Shown: positions 40,498 through 48,768, counted from the stretch's first letter. The stretch is DNA of 64,000 bases from an uncultured Chlorobiaceae bacterium (GCA_903839405.1 CAIMCD010000025.1:26823-90822), one strand, 5' to 3'. Made by a program: numbers and translations. The notes: generated by a model from the letters alone, not told the origin.

Positions 40498-40782
40498 GAA
40501 CGTTCTCTTGCTTTTCTGTGCTTTTATGAATCATCATATTATTTGATGCGCTCTTGCCATTAATATTTACATCAAAAAAAGAAGAGCCGTTTCTTTCTAA
40601 CGCAATACAGCACTGCGAAGCTTTAGCGGAATCCGCAGGTGCGTTGATTTACATTGTAGATTGGATATTGCCCATCAAAAAGCGATGGAAGTAAACTGTG
40701 AATTGCAATTACTGTAACTTACGAATCGTGTGCAATGCCTGCCCTCTCTGGATTGAAGGCATCCCTGATGTGAACGACCTTG

Positions 40783-41142
40783 TTATTCATACTTAAATTT
40801 CAGATATTTATGGCGCGAGATGGCTTGAGCAAGTTCCAATCTCAAATGCTCCTTTCCATCAAGCGCGACAAAGGGGTTGCGGCTTGTATGTCGTACTTTT
40901 TTATCATAGAATTCAATGGCATGATAGTCGTTTTGATCATTGTGCTCATTATAGATTTTATAATCCTTACAACTTCTAACAACACTTCTGCCTACATTAG
41001 CTTCGTTTTCTGGATAATATTGAGTTATTCGTCCAAACTCTTCTCCTGATTGAAAATAAACTGTTACATGGTCAGGATTGCTGTAATCGCCAGTGTAACC
41101 AATAATATTACTGGCCTTGTAAAAATCATCTCGATAACACAT
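40783..41142 (-). CDS. hypothetical soluble protein
   Basis: A 119-residue protein that I do not recognise, rich in Tyr, His and Asp, without signal peptide or membrane helix. It opens MCYRDDFYKASNIIGYTGDY and has a central VYFQSGEEFGRITQYYP. The start has a strong Shine-Dalgarno (AAGGGAG, eight bases before the ATG), as do its neighbours in this block. The 285 bases between its stop and the next gene contain an imperfect hairpin (about 40589-40638). Confidence 0.6.
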   Translation of the reverse strand: MCYRDDFYKASNIIGYTGDYSNPDHVTVYFQSGEEFGRITQYYPENEANVGRSVVRSCKDYKIYNEHNDQNDYHAIEFYDKKVRHTSRNPFVALDGKEHLRLELAQAISRHKYLKFKYE

Positions 41143-41243
41143 AGCGTTTTCTCCCTTTTACTATTGATTAAACTAGATATTATAAAAGCCAAGTGCTTTC
41201 ACTTTATATTTTTCTGAAGTTTATTCATGACTCCTGACAACGA

Positions 41244-41282
41244 AGCTCAACCGATGCCATTGTAGCAGCATCGGTTGGAGCT
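41244..41282. repeat. intergenic inverted repeat
   Basis: Arms 41244-41257 and 41268-41282 (AGCTC-AACCGATGC against its complement with one extra base) around a 10-base loop, followed at about 41313-41319 by GTTAGAC. One-base asymmetry and the GTTRRRY word recall attC sites, but the spacing between the presumed boxes does not fit, so it is listed only as a hairpin. It may be a terminator of the gene at 41343-41945. Confidence 0.5.
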
Positions 41283-41342
41283 GATTGTGAGGCACAAGGG
41301 TTGTTAGACGTTTTTGCTGCACTGTGCGCGCCCTGTTACATT

Positions 41343-41945
41343 TCAACCATGTGGCGAAATGATCACGCACCTGCTCCAGCCTGTCGTCTCCGGGATGACT
41401 TTGCCAGCTTCCTCAATACTATCGAACTGCCGTCCCCAACTGTAGATGGTGCTCTCTTTTTGATAGACGTAATGGCATAGGCCGTTGTATAGTTTGAGTT
41501 TGCCTGTCGGATCGGAAAGGCAAAGCACCAGTTCGTTTTTGCTGGACAAGGTCGTGTTTGATGGCAGAATCCGGGCGTTGCTCAATCCGATGTATCGCAG
41601 ATAGGCCACGACCGCGTCCGGTGGCAACGCAATGGAGAAATCGTCCTCTGCATCACGGGACCCCTTCGCTGCAACGGCGTTAATCCGTTTGATATAGTCG
41701 GAAATGGTGAAGCCACTGTAACCCTCAAAACTCTGCGTTAAGGTTTCGATAGCTGCCAGCATCGTTGAATCGCCATCGGCCTGTAACTGAACCAGAAACG
41801 ATTTGATTTCAGCAATAACGCGGGTGCTGGTCTTTGCTGCATTCGCCAACTCGTCACGCAACGTCGGGTTGTTCTCATAGAAAGCATAGAGTGCACTTGT
41901 AAAACCACACACCCCCCGAACGTTGGTTGAGAGTACCCATTGCAT
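41343..41945 (-). CDS. putative papain-like cysteine hydrolase, possibly frameshifted at the start
   Basis: A 200-residue protein not assigned to a family. RGVCGFTSALYAFYE near residue 11 has a Gly-x-Cys helix start as in papain-fold enzymes. GLCHYVYQKESTIYSWG near 153 could carry the histidine, with YSWG reminiscent of the strand after it. No signal peptide is seen. The ATG at 41945 has no ribosome site, whereas an ATG at 41964 in another frame has a perfect AAAGGAG six bases upstream and reads MDKEQINAM before running to a stop. The two frames are joined by a one-base shift, so the gene may be frameshifted or start differently. Confidence 0.55.
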   Translation of the reverse strand: MQWVLSTNVRGVCGFTSALYAFYENNPTLRDELANAAKTSTRVIAEIKSFLVQLQADGDSTMLAAIETLTQSFEGYSGFTISDYIKRINAVAAKGSRDAEDDFSIALPPDAVVAYLRYIGLSNARILPSNTTLSSKNELVLCLSDPTGKLKLYNGLCHYVYQKESTIYSWGRQFDSIEEAGKVIPETTGWSRCVIISPHG

Positions 41946-42231
41946 TGATCTGTTCCTTATCCATGCTTTGCTCCTTTAGATTTGGTTAAAAAATAGGATT
42001 CATTGTTTTATAGTTTTTTTGAAAATCTGTTCTTTGATCTTTCTTGTTGATGAATCCCTGAATGAAAAGTGTGCTGGCTATCTCCGGGTCGCGTAGATCC
42101 GGATGAGCTCAATTTTGCGGCTAGGCGATGATTGTGCCAATGATGCGCTTTATTCCCAATGCCCCTTAACGACATTGTCGAGTTAGCGCATCTTATCGGT
42201 GTGGTTCTACATACCTTTCATTGAGTATCTA
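41946..42231. other. intergenic stretch with a palindrome related to the attC-like site
   Basis: No gene here. GATGCGCTTT (about 42142-42151), GCCCCTTAACG (about 42161-42171) and GTTAGCGC (42182-42189) occur in the same order as GATGTGCTTT, GCCCCTTAGC and GTTAGCC inside and at the end of the site at 36286-36365. A clean inverted partner box is missing on the left, where GGCTAGGCG stands. Confidence 0.3.
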
Positions 42232-42681
42232 TCACGGCGTTTTATAGAAGACATGCACCGAGACGATGTTTGGCTCTGGAGGAAAGTTTGCAATCGTCGG
42301 TGGATTTTGTTGGTAGTCGATGCACTTGATAACGCCATTGACATCTTTGGCGAGCACAACCATGTGACCGGAACCGTTTTGTCGCGTATACGCCAGACCG
42401 AGTCCGCATCCTCGTGGCATTTTCTGGAGGACGTTCCGATCAAAATCATCTCCACGAACGAACACCGTATAAGTCACATTCGGCACGTTTCCCTCTTTCC
42501 ATAATGCGACGATCTCATCGGGAGTCGCGTTGTCTTGCTGCATGATCTCCGAAATGCTGAAGAACTGCTCGACCGTCATGTTGGAAAGAGCAGCAACTGA
42601 ACAGTAGTAGCAGTTTTGATCTAATTGATAGGTGTTTGCAGTTTTACCTATGTCGAGTATTGGACTGAAGGCTTGAGGCAT
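42232..42681 (-). CDS. putative papain-like cysteine peptidase
   Basis: A 149-residue protein with a recognisable Cys-His-Asp order: QNCYYCSVAALSNM near residue 22 (catalytic Cys at a helix start), GSGHMVVLAKD near 108 and CIDYQQNPP near 120. This spacing matches compact papain-like domains found in bacterial toxins and C39-like peptidases. No signal peptide, membrane helix or second domain is present. AGGAG lies eight bases before the ATG. It sits in a row of similar-sized genes with their own spacers. The target is unknown. Confidence 0.65.
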   Translation of the reverse strand: MPQAFSPILDIGKTANTYQLDQNCYYCSVAALSNMTVEQFFSISEIMQQDNATPDEIVALWKEGNVPNVTYTVFVRGDDFDRNVLQKMPRGCGLGLAYTRQNGSGHMVVLAKDVNGVIKCIDYQQNPPTIANFPPEPNIVSVHVFYKTP

Positions 42682-42942
42682 GGTGATTTCTCCTGTTTGT
42701 AAGTTATAAGCTGAGCTTCTCTCTTTGAGCTGTTGTTGGAATCGATTCAGTTTTTTTTGTATGAAACGAATTCTGGATTATCAATTAAAAGTTGAATTAA
42801 TAGGGCTTTTGCATTAATTTCTGAATGGTTCGAATATCATGCGCTTTAGATGCGATTTTTCGAAATCAGTCAGTTTATACCGAAATGCAAACATTCTCAG
42901 CAAACATTGGGTTTGCTCCCTCTGCGCTTCGATTAAAAAAAA

Positions 42943-43494
42943 CTAAAATGGGCCGTAGATATTTCCTTGATTTTGATCAACTCGGTCTCGTACCCAAAAT
43001 CTCCATCCGTTTACTGCTCGGTATTCTCCGATTATGTTTATGCCTTGCATTGGGATATAGGCGCCATTTGGTATGTTATTTGCTGTGCCAGCACTGATAT
43101 GAAAAAAATAATTGAAATTTTGATTTGCAATATAATTTAAGCGAGTGGTATAGTTAGCTGCATTGTTTATGAAGTTATTGTGTTCAACGGTAATATGCTG
43201 GCGATCTGGGCCATAGGCAATAAACTGACAACCGTTCATTCCATCAGTAAGCATGTAATATGTGTCGGGTTGTTGAGTTGGTAAAATATAGATGTTGTTG
43301 TTATTAGCAACCGGATGAACATAGAATCCGTTAATATCACTATTTTGATTTGATGCTTCAACCAGTGCTGCGTTCGCACCCTGTGCTGTTAATTTAAATC
43401 TTCCATTATTTGCTGGAACTTGTGCCGGAATCAAGATGGCATGAGTACTCATAAAGCCTTGGTGATTCATTAAAAAATTGGCTGTTAAGGTCAT
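42943..43494 (-). CDS. hypothetical protein with an LxGC...H deamidase-like motif
   Basis: A 183-residue protein that I cannot place in a named family. Around residue 80-105 it reads MLTDGMNGCQFIAYG then ITVEHNNF: a Gly-Cys and a His about a dozen residues apart on successive strands. This is the layout of the LSGC-type glutamine deamidases (CNF1, BLF1, CheD) and related toxin domains. The remainder is Asn/Gln-rich, with GRFKLTAQGANAALVEAS and a Trp-rich end (NGWRFWVRDRVD). A strong AAAGGAG site lies six bases before the ATG. No secretion signal is seen. Confidence 0.6.
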   Translation of the reverse strand: MTLTANFLMNHQGFMSTHAILIPAQVPANNGRFKLTAQGANAALVEASNQNSDINGFYVHPVANNNNIYILPTQQPDTYYMLTDGMNGCQFIAYGPDRQHITVEHNNFINNAANYTTRLNYIANQNFNYFFHISAGTANNIPNGAYIPMQGINIIGEYRAVNGWRFWVRDRVDQNQGNIYGPF

Positions 43495-43704
43495 GATGTT
43501 CTCCTTTGATTAAGTTTTAAAGGGATTGATTAGGTTTTACTTTTGATAATTGAACTTTTTGTGGGCTAAATAATTTTATTTTTTGATATGCAAAGAGTGA
43601 GGGCAATAAAAATAGAAAAAATTATTTAACTATAAGTGAATGGTAAATTTCTTTAACCCCTCCATTATATGCGTAAAGGAATTGCTTCACTGCTTTCGTA
43701 TGAT

Positions 43705-44667
43705 TTACCCGGTATTCTCTAAATTCAGCTTGAACTGTGCGGCCAAATCATAACTTATTCCGTGAACAACTCCTTTCCCTTCTGCTATACAGAGTTTTCT
43801 TTTGCGCACATCCTCAACAAATTTTGGATTTGCTGCCTCTGCCCGCCGATTTGCGATACTTCTCATCTTGCTCACTTCAAGCTCTTCTGGTGAAAGATCT
43901 TTTTGAAACATTTTAAAATCTGACAGTATAAGGCTTTTAATGTTATCAGAAATACTTCCATTCTGGACACAGATATCAAACATCAATGCTCTTCCTCGAT
44001 TTGTCCGGAGCCCATAATCACTACAGAGTTTGACTGCGCGTTCATAGTATGCAGAGGCGCCTTTGACCTCAATTGTTTGAAATTCCTTCGTCAGGCCGAG
44101 AGAGTTGAATTTGCTTTTCCAGACAGAATTCACACTCTTTTTTGAAGCATCCTGAATCGAATTGGCAAAAGATAGAGAGGATTGTTTTCCGCCGCTTATT
44201 GCATTTTTCATTACTTGCAGATCGTCACCAAAAATCTTTGATATAATGTCATGATGGTTGTTATACATCTCCATCAATAGAGGTTGAAGGGTTCCTTGGC
44301 CAAGGTTCCATTGAAGGGCACCAAAGCTTATTCCCTGACCATCGAAGTTTCCGGCTATTGCGGCGAAACAACCGGGTGCAAGCTGCCCAGTCTCAAAACT
44401 ACCTGTAAGAGCCAAACAGCGCGAAGGGAGATCACCGCTCGGCGCTGATATTGATGAAGTGTCGGATGGAAAAAGCTTTTCCCATGTCATTTTTCCTACA
44501 ATACCATCTGCAGGAAGTCCTGATTTAGACTGAAAATTGCCGACCGCAATTTCTGTTTGTTTTCCAAATACTCCATCGGCGGCTCCTTGATAGAGACCTG
44601 CGTTGATGAGAGCTTGCTGAATTTTTCTGACATTTTCTCCAGCCGATCCGACTTTATATATCTCCAT
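43705..44667 (-). CDS. peptidoglycan-binding protein with lysozyme-like catalytic domain
   Basis: A 320-residue protein. Residues of about 5-65 are a PG_binding_1 domain (VGSAGENVRKIQQALINAGL, GVFGKQTEIAVGNFQ, GIVGKMTWEKLF). The rest begins LALTGSFETGQLAPGCFAAI and GISFGALQWNLGQGTLQPLL. The Phe-Glu-(Thr/x)-Gly followed by a DGQGISFG block resembles the catalytic start of GH46-type chitosanases within the lysozyme superfamily, so a muramidase or glycan hydrolase role is inferred. There is no signal peptide, as with endolysins or delivered effectors. GGAG precedes the start by about ten bases. Confidence 0.7.
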   Translation of the reverse strand: MEIYKVGSAGENVRKIQQALINAGLYQGAADGVFGKQTEIAVGNFQSKSGLPADGIVGKMTWEKLFPSDTSSISAPSGDLPSRCLALTGSFETGQLAPGCFAAIAGNFDGQGISFGALQWNLGQGTLQPLLMEMYNNHHDIISKIFGDDLQVMKNAISGGKQSSLSFANSIQDASKKSVNSVWKSKFNSLGLTKEFQTIEVKGASAYYERAVKLCSDYGLRTNRGRALMFDICVQNGSISDNIKSLILSDFKMFQKDLSPEELEVSKMRSIANRRAEAANPKFVEDVRKRKLCIAEGKGVVHGISYDLAAQFKLNLENTG

Positions 44668-44939
44668 GAGTCAGTATCTCCGGTTATAAATTTTGAGATA
44701 AAAAGCTTCAATCCACTTGAATAGTATTGAAATACACTCTGTGTATGAGTGAGATGGTTGATAATTCACACTGCATTTTTCATGTGGTGCGTTTCGCATC
44801 ATTACTTCTGACCAGATATAAAAATTCGTTTTTTTGATCTATCATTCTCCGATAACTCCGATCAATCTAATCATAGATGATGAGCAGAATCAAGCAACGT
44901 TTTCTTAAATATTCTGACGGAATTTTATCAGAAACAGGA

Positions 44940-45761
44940 TCAACTATTCAATTCCAATACTGAGGAAAAAGCGTATCCTGAACCGTTGGCAGTTTTGATG
45001 GGTGTATCAAGATTCGGTGAGATTTTCTTGCGAAGGCGGTAGACAAGTGATTCAAGTGAGCGATGCCCATACTCGTTTTGAGTATAGCCAAGATTTTGAA
45101 GCAGACTGCTTCGCGAGACAATTCCCTGTTGTACGCTAACAAAGCAATTGAGAAAAGTATATTCTTTTGCCGTAAGTCGCAGGTGTTTCCCCGACGGTGT
45201 CAGTAATGACCATTCTTCAGGATTAAGTTGCCAGGTACTCCCGGTAACTCTTAATTTACTATCCGTTGAACCACTTTCGTGTTTTGCAATTCTCGTCATG
45301 AAATTTGCGATAACAACGCTAAGCTCTTTGAGATTGACAGGTATTCCAATTAACTGATCGGCTCCTGATTCATAGGCCTCAATCCGGCTTTCAATTGAGA
45401 CGTTTTCTGTAAGAAGAATAATCAGAGTGTTCGTATTGGTGCGTAGATATTTAGAGAGTACGAGACCACTTTGATCAGGCAAATCAATATCAATAATTGC
45501 AAGAGCATATCTCTCACGGTCAATTGCCTTGTAGAAATCAATTGCCGTGTTGACCGATCTGATCTCATAATCTTGTAACTCAAAATGCTTGACCATGCAA
45601 TCACATGCAGACAGGTCATTGCATACAATGATGATTTTCCTGAACACTGTATCAGATTGAATCATCTTGCATGAAAAAGGGTTAAAAAAACCGCTTTGCA
45701 TTTCTAATTTTCTAAAAACCGCTTTGATTTCAGTTAAATATTTCCTGATAAATACTCGCAT
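44940..45761 (-). CDS. OmpR/PhoB-type response regulator
   Basis: Two-domain transcription factor. The receiver domain runs from about residue 38 (FRKIIIVCNDLSACDCM) with the phospho-acceptor in AIIDIDLPDQSGLVLS. The C-terminal winged helix has RLTAKEYTFLNCFVSVQQG and SLESLVYRLRKKI, ending with TANGSGYAF. The reading frame gives 273 residues, but the first 32 are unusual for the family, and an ATG at 45665 (MIQSDTVFRK) is a plausible start. The acidic pair before the acceptor Asp is altered (VCND in place of VDDD), so phosphorylation may be atypical. No histidine kinase lies nearby. It is placed to regulate the minus-strand genes downstream. Confidence 0.85.
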   Translation of the reverse strand: MRVFIRKYLTEIKAVFRKLEMQSGFFNPFSCKMIQSDTVFRKIIIVCNDLSACDCMVKHFELQDYEIRSVNTAIDFYKAIDRERYALAIIDIDLPDQSGLVLSKYLRTNTNTLIILLTENVSIESRIEAYESGADQLIGIPVNLKELSVVIANFMTRIAKHESGSTDSKLRVTGSTWQLNPEEWSLLTPSGKHLRLTAKEYTFLNCFVSVQQGIVSRSSLLQNLGYTQNEYGHRSLESLVYRLRKKISPNLDTPIKTANGSGYAFSSVLELNS

Positions 45762-46076
45762 TTGTTATTACTATCCAGCCTGACGCAGTTGTGCCCGGTT
45801 AAAATAAAGGAGGAGCTTTATTTGTTTCCTGACGAGTTATCTGATTAAATTAAAATGAGTTAATTCTTTTTATCGGTGCCGATAGGTTGTGTTTTCGAGA
45901 AAATCATTTTATTCTCACCGATATCACGAAAAATATCAACCCTTTAGGTATGTTTGACGAGCATTATTTCGGTTGAACGACTCACAAAACTGAAAGCTCT
46001 TTTCTGCAAACTTGACGCTGGTATCGTCAGGTGTATATTTTCGCTAATTATTGCGGCTGTTGCGGTAGGCGGATAG
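45762..46076. other. AT-rich gap upstream of the response regulator and TolC genes
   Basis: Part of a 503-base divergent gap (45762-46264). No gene or RNA is recognised. It must carry the promoter of the response regulator gene; no convincing box was found by eye. Confidence 0.35.
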
Positions 46077-46103
46077 TTCAGAAAAGAGTTAAAAGAATAG
46101 TAT
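46077..46103 (+). repeat. direct repeat copy 2 (island border)
   Basis: Identical over 27 bases to 36563-36589 and in the same orientation. The last bases run into TATAAT (46101-46106), so this copy may also contain the -10 box of the TolC gene; the other copy has a C inserted at that point, which breaks the hexamer. Confidence 0.75.
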
Positions 46104-46264
46104 AATAGCAAAGAAGAAACAGAGTGGTTGGTAATGTTCTATCGCTCATGTTTTCAATGATCACTCTCTTTTGAGGACTCTTTGCTAATTAGCTCCGTGC
46201 CAAGGATTGATCATTGTGTTTTCTGTATCGGAATAAATATGATAAGCCAATATTTTATAATAAG

Positions 46265-47656
46265 ATGAGACGAATGGTAATCCCATTGAGAGTGATGCTT
46301 TTTCTTATGCTGTCCGGCTTTGTGCTGACGGCATCTTCGGCAATGTATGCGGCTGAGTTGCCAGAGAGTGCGCCGGTGACGCTTGACGAGGCGGTGCGAA
46401 TCGGGCTTGCGAAAAGCCGTACGCTTGAAATTGCCCGTCTTGATCGACAACTGGCCGGACAGAAAATCCGCGAAACCTGGTCAAGTGTGCTGCCCCAGGT
46501 TTCAACTACGTTGAACTATACCCGTTCACTGAAACCCTCAATCCTCTTTTTCCCGAATATTTTTCAGGGGGGGAACGGCTCTTCATTTACCGCGCTTGAA
46601 ATCAGCGCCGACAATGCAGCAACCGCAACCATTGATATCCGTCAGCCGATTTTCAACGGAGCGGCTTTTGCCGGAATCCGCGCAGCCGGTGTTGTTCGCC
46701 GTATGAGTGATGAGGCATACCGAAACGCCGAGGGAACGGTGATTGCTGATATTAAAATGGCTTATTTTGATGCCTTGATTTCAAGGGATCAGTTGAAGCT
46801 GATTGAGCAGAGCATCGCGCGCTGGGAAGAGTCGCGAAAGGATACCAAAGCTATGTTCCGTGCGGGAGTTGCCGCTGACTTGGATACCCTCAAGGCCTAT
46901 CTTTCGGTTGAAAATCTTCGACCAGACTATATCCAGGCGGAACACCGGGTGGCGATTACCATGACCCGGCTGAAAAATGTGATGGGCATTCCGGCCGAGA
47001 GCAATCTGGTGCTTCAGAGCAAGCTTGAGATTCCCGAGGTATCATACCCGAAGGATGTGCTTTCAGCATACGGTGAAGCGCTTCGGTTGCGCCCCGATCT
47101 GCATCAGCTCTCTCTTCAGGTGATGGCTGAAAATGAAAACATTGCCGCCGCTCGTGCCGAGCACTATCCTCTTTTGAGCGCATTTGGCAAACTGGAGTCG
47201 CAAACCGCATTTAATGATAACACCTCGCTTGCCACTTCCCGATGGCCGGTCTCCTCAGCCGTTGGTCTTCAGGTGACAATGCCGATCTTTACCGGATTCA
47301 GGATCAGCTCCAAGGTCGAGCAGGCCAAAATAGCGCAACTCCAGACCCGCACCAGAGTTGAAGATCTGAAAGCCAATATCCGCGCCGAAGTTGAGGTGCG
47401 CCTTTCCACTCTTCACGAGTCCCGGAAGAGAATCGAGGTGCAGACGAAAACCATCAGTGTGGCCGAGCGAAGCTACAAAATCTCCTTGCTGCGTTTCCGC
47501 GAAGGGATTGGTTCACGCCTTGAGTTGACCGATGCCGAACTGCAGCTCAATAAGGCCAAAACCAACTATCTGCAGGCGGTATACGACTATCTTGTTGCAA
47601 CAGTACAACTCGACCGGACGCTTGGTCGCTTGCAAGCTGAGGCCGCAAAAGGGTGA
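46265..47656 (+). CDS. TolC family outer membrane efflux protein
   Basis: Outer-membrane channel component for efflux or type I secretion. I start at the ATG at 46265 (463 residues), which gives a good signal peptide (MRRMVIPLRVMLFLMLSGF then VLTASSAMYA, cut before AELPES); the open frame extends to 46214. The two OEP repeats are evident: VTLDEAVRIGLAKSRTLEIA near the N-terminus and SAYGEALRLRPDLHQLSLQV near residue 285, each followed by long helices. No inner-membrane pump or adaptor gene is adjacent, so it is a solitary outer membrane factor in this window. Confidence 0.9.
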   Translation: MRRMVIPLRVMLFLMLSGFVLTASSAMYAAELPESAPVTLDEAVRIGLAKSRTLEIARLDRQLAGQKIRETWSSVLPQVSTTLNYTRSLKPSILFFPNIFQGGNGSSFTALEISADNAATATIDIRQPIFNGAAFAGIRAAGVVRRMSDEAYRNAEGTVIADIKMAYFDALISRDQLKLIEQSIARWEESRKDTKAMFRAGVAADLDTLKAYLSVENLRPDYIQAEHRVAITMTRLKNVMGIPAESNLVLQSKLEIPEVSYPKDVLSAYGEALRLRPDLHQLSLQVMAENENIAAARAEHYPLLSAFGKLESQTAFNDNTSLATSRWPVSSAVGLQVTMPIFTGFRISSKVEQAKIAQLQTRTRVEDLKANIRAEVEVRLSTLHESRKRIEVQTKTISVAERSYKISLLRFREGIGSRLELTDAELQLNKAKTNYLQAVYDYLVATVQLDRTLGRLQAEAAKG

Positions 47657-47689
47657 TCATAAGACCTGCTTTCCTGTGTTGTATCATGA

Positions 47690-47807
47690 TGTCATCCCGA
47701 ACGTCAGAGAGGGATTTTGGTTGATGGCAAAGCATTGGGATTCCTCATTGCATTCGGAATGACAGGTGGAAGCATTTTGAATGACAGGGGGGAGTATTCG
47801 GAATGAG
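47690..47807. repeat. intergenic repeat with TCATCCCGAA and inverse units
   Basis: GTCATCCCGAA at the left is answered by ATTCGGAATGAC near 47753, with further AATGACAGG and TTCGGAATGAG units up to 47807. The wording matches the element at 5297-5362. It lies between the convergent TolC (+) and methyltransferase (-) genes. Confidence 0.5.
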
Positions 47808-47809
47808 AT

Positions 47810-48760
47810 TCATCTCTTTTTTACGAAATACACCAGGCTTGATGCTTTCCGGGGCCAGAGTGCACCAAAAATGACTCCTTTTGTTGCCTGACCGATTGCG
47901 TTAATGATTCGCAGGGGAGTAAAGCTGCGCATCTCTCTTTTGCAAAGCAGCGCTTCACTATGGAGGGTGTTGTAGAGTGTGTCGGGAAGGTAGGGTCGCT
48001 GTTTGAAAACTTTCAGCTTATGTTGTTCAAGCAGTTGTTCAAGTGTAGCAGGAACGAAGTGGTAGAGGTGGCGCGGCGCATCCCAGGCTATCCAGTTCTC
48101 CCGGTAATGCTCTGCATCGGCACTTTCCGGGTTTGGTAGTGCAATCACCAGCAGACCGTCCGGCGCAAGCTTTTTTGCCGCCCATGCAAGCGTTTCATGG
48201 ATGGCGTGAATATGCTCAAGGGTGTGCCACAGCACAATTCGATCAAATAGTTTCTCTCCGACTGTTGCATCCTTCAGTGAAGGGGAGATGTTCAGCCCGA
48301 AGCGTTCCCTGCCATAGGATGCCGCCTCTCTGTCAGGTTCCACTCCGGCGAGATTCTGGATCGGGATTCCTTTTTTGCGGTGAAAATAGTTGAGCAGATC
48401 TCCGGTTGAACAGCCGATTTCAAGCAGGGTGAGTTGCTGCATGGTTTTTGTTGCGTCTTGCAGGATGAGCCTAGCCCTGTACCGAAGGAGCACGGTTCGT
48501 GCGGCAAGGTAAGCCCGCTCTCTCGGGGTGGTTTTGTTTCCTCCATGCAGATAGGGGTCGTATGCTCCGCTCTGGTAGTACCGGGCTATTTCGGAACTCT
48601 CCGGACGGGGATTGAGCATCATGAGTCCTGAGGTCTTTGAGATCACAACTCTCCAGGGCTCACCACCAGCAAGGTCAAAACGGTCGGGTAGATTGAGATA
48701 GTGGCTGAACTCCGAAGAGCCGCTTATGGGGCAGGGAGCGGTTTCCATTCTCCTGGGCAA
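47810..48760 (-). CDS. class I SAM-dependent methyltransferase
   Basis: A 316-residue Methyltransf_23-type protein. SAM motif I is LLEIGCSTGDLLNYF near residue 132. FDRIVLWHTLEHI is the post-motif region, followed by LAPDGLLVIALPNPES. The N-terminal part has MMLNPRPESSEIARYYQSGA, a feature of methyltransferases acting on sugars, lipids or quinone-like substrates. The substrate is not evident. It precedes no obvious partner; the HIT gene lies nine bases upstream on the same strand. Confidence 0.88.
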   Translation of the reverse strand: MPRRMETAPCPISGSSEFSHYLNLPDRFDLAGGEPWRVVISKTSGLMMLNPRPESSEIARYYQSGAYDPYLHGGNKTTPRERAYLAARTVLLRYRARLILQDATKTMQQLTLLEIGCSTGDLLNYFHRKKGIPIQNLAGVEPDREAASYGRERFGLNISPSLKDATVGEKLFDRIVLWHTLEHIHAIHETLAWAAKKLAPDGLLVIALPNPESADAEHYRENWIAWDAPRHLYHFVPATLEQLLEQHKLKVFKQRPYLPDTLYNTLHSEALLCKREMRSFTPLRIINAIGQATKGVIFGALWPRKASSLVYFVKKR

Positions 48761-48768
48761 ACCAGAGG

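Noticed and set aside
40585..40640. Possible attC site (CTAACGC ... GCGTTG with inner GCACTGCG/CGCAGGTGC)
   Set aside because: Core boxes do not pair fully, spacers are unequal (about 7 bases against none) and the GTTRRRY end is broken, so it remains a plain hairpin.
42825..43097. Plus-strand open frame of 90 codons
   Set aside because: It overlaps the better supported minus-strand gene at 42943-43494 and has no ribosome site or recognisable domain.
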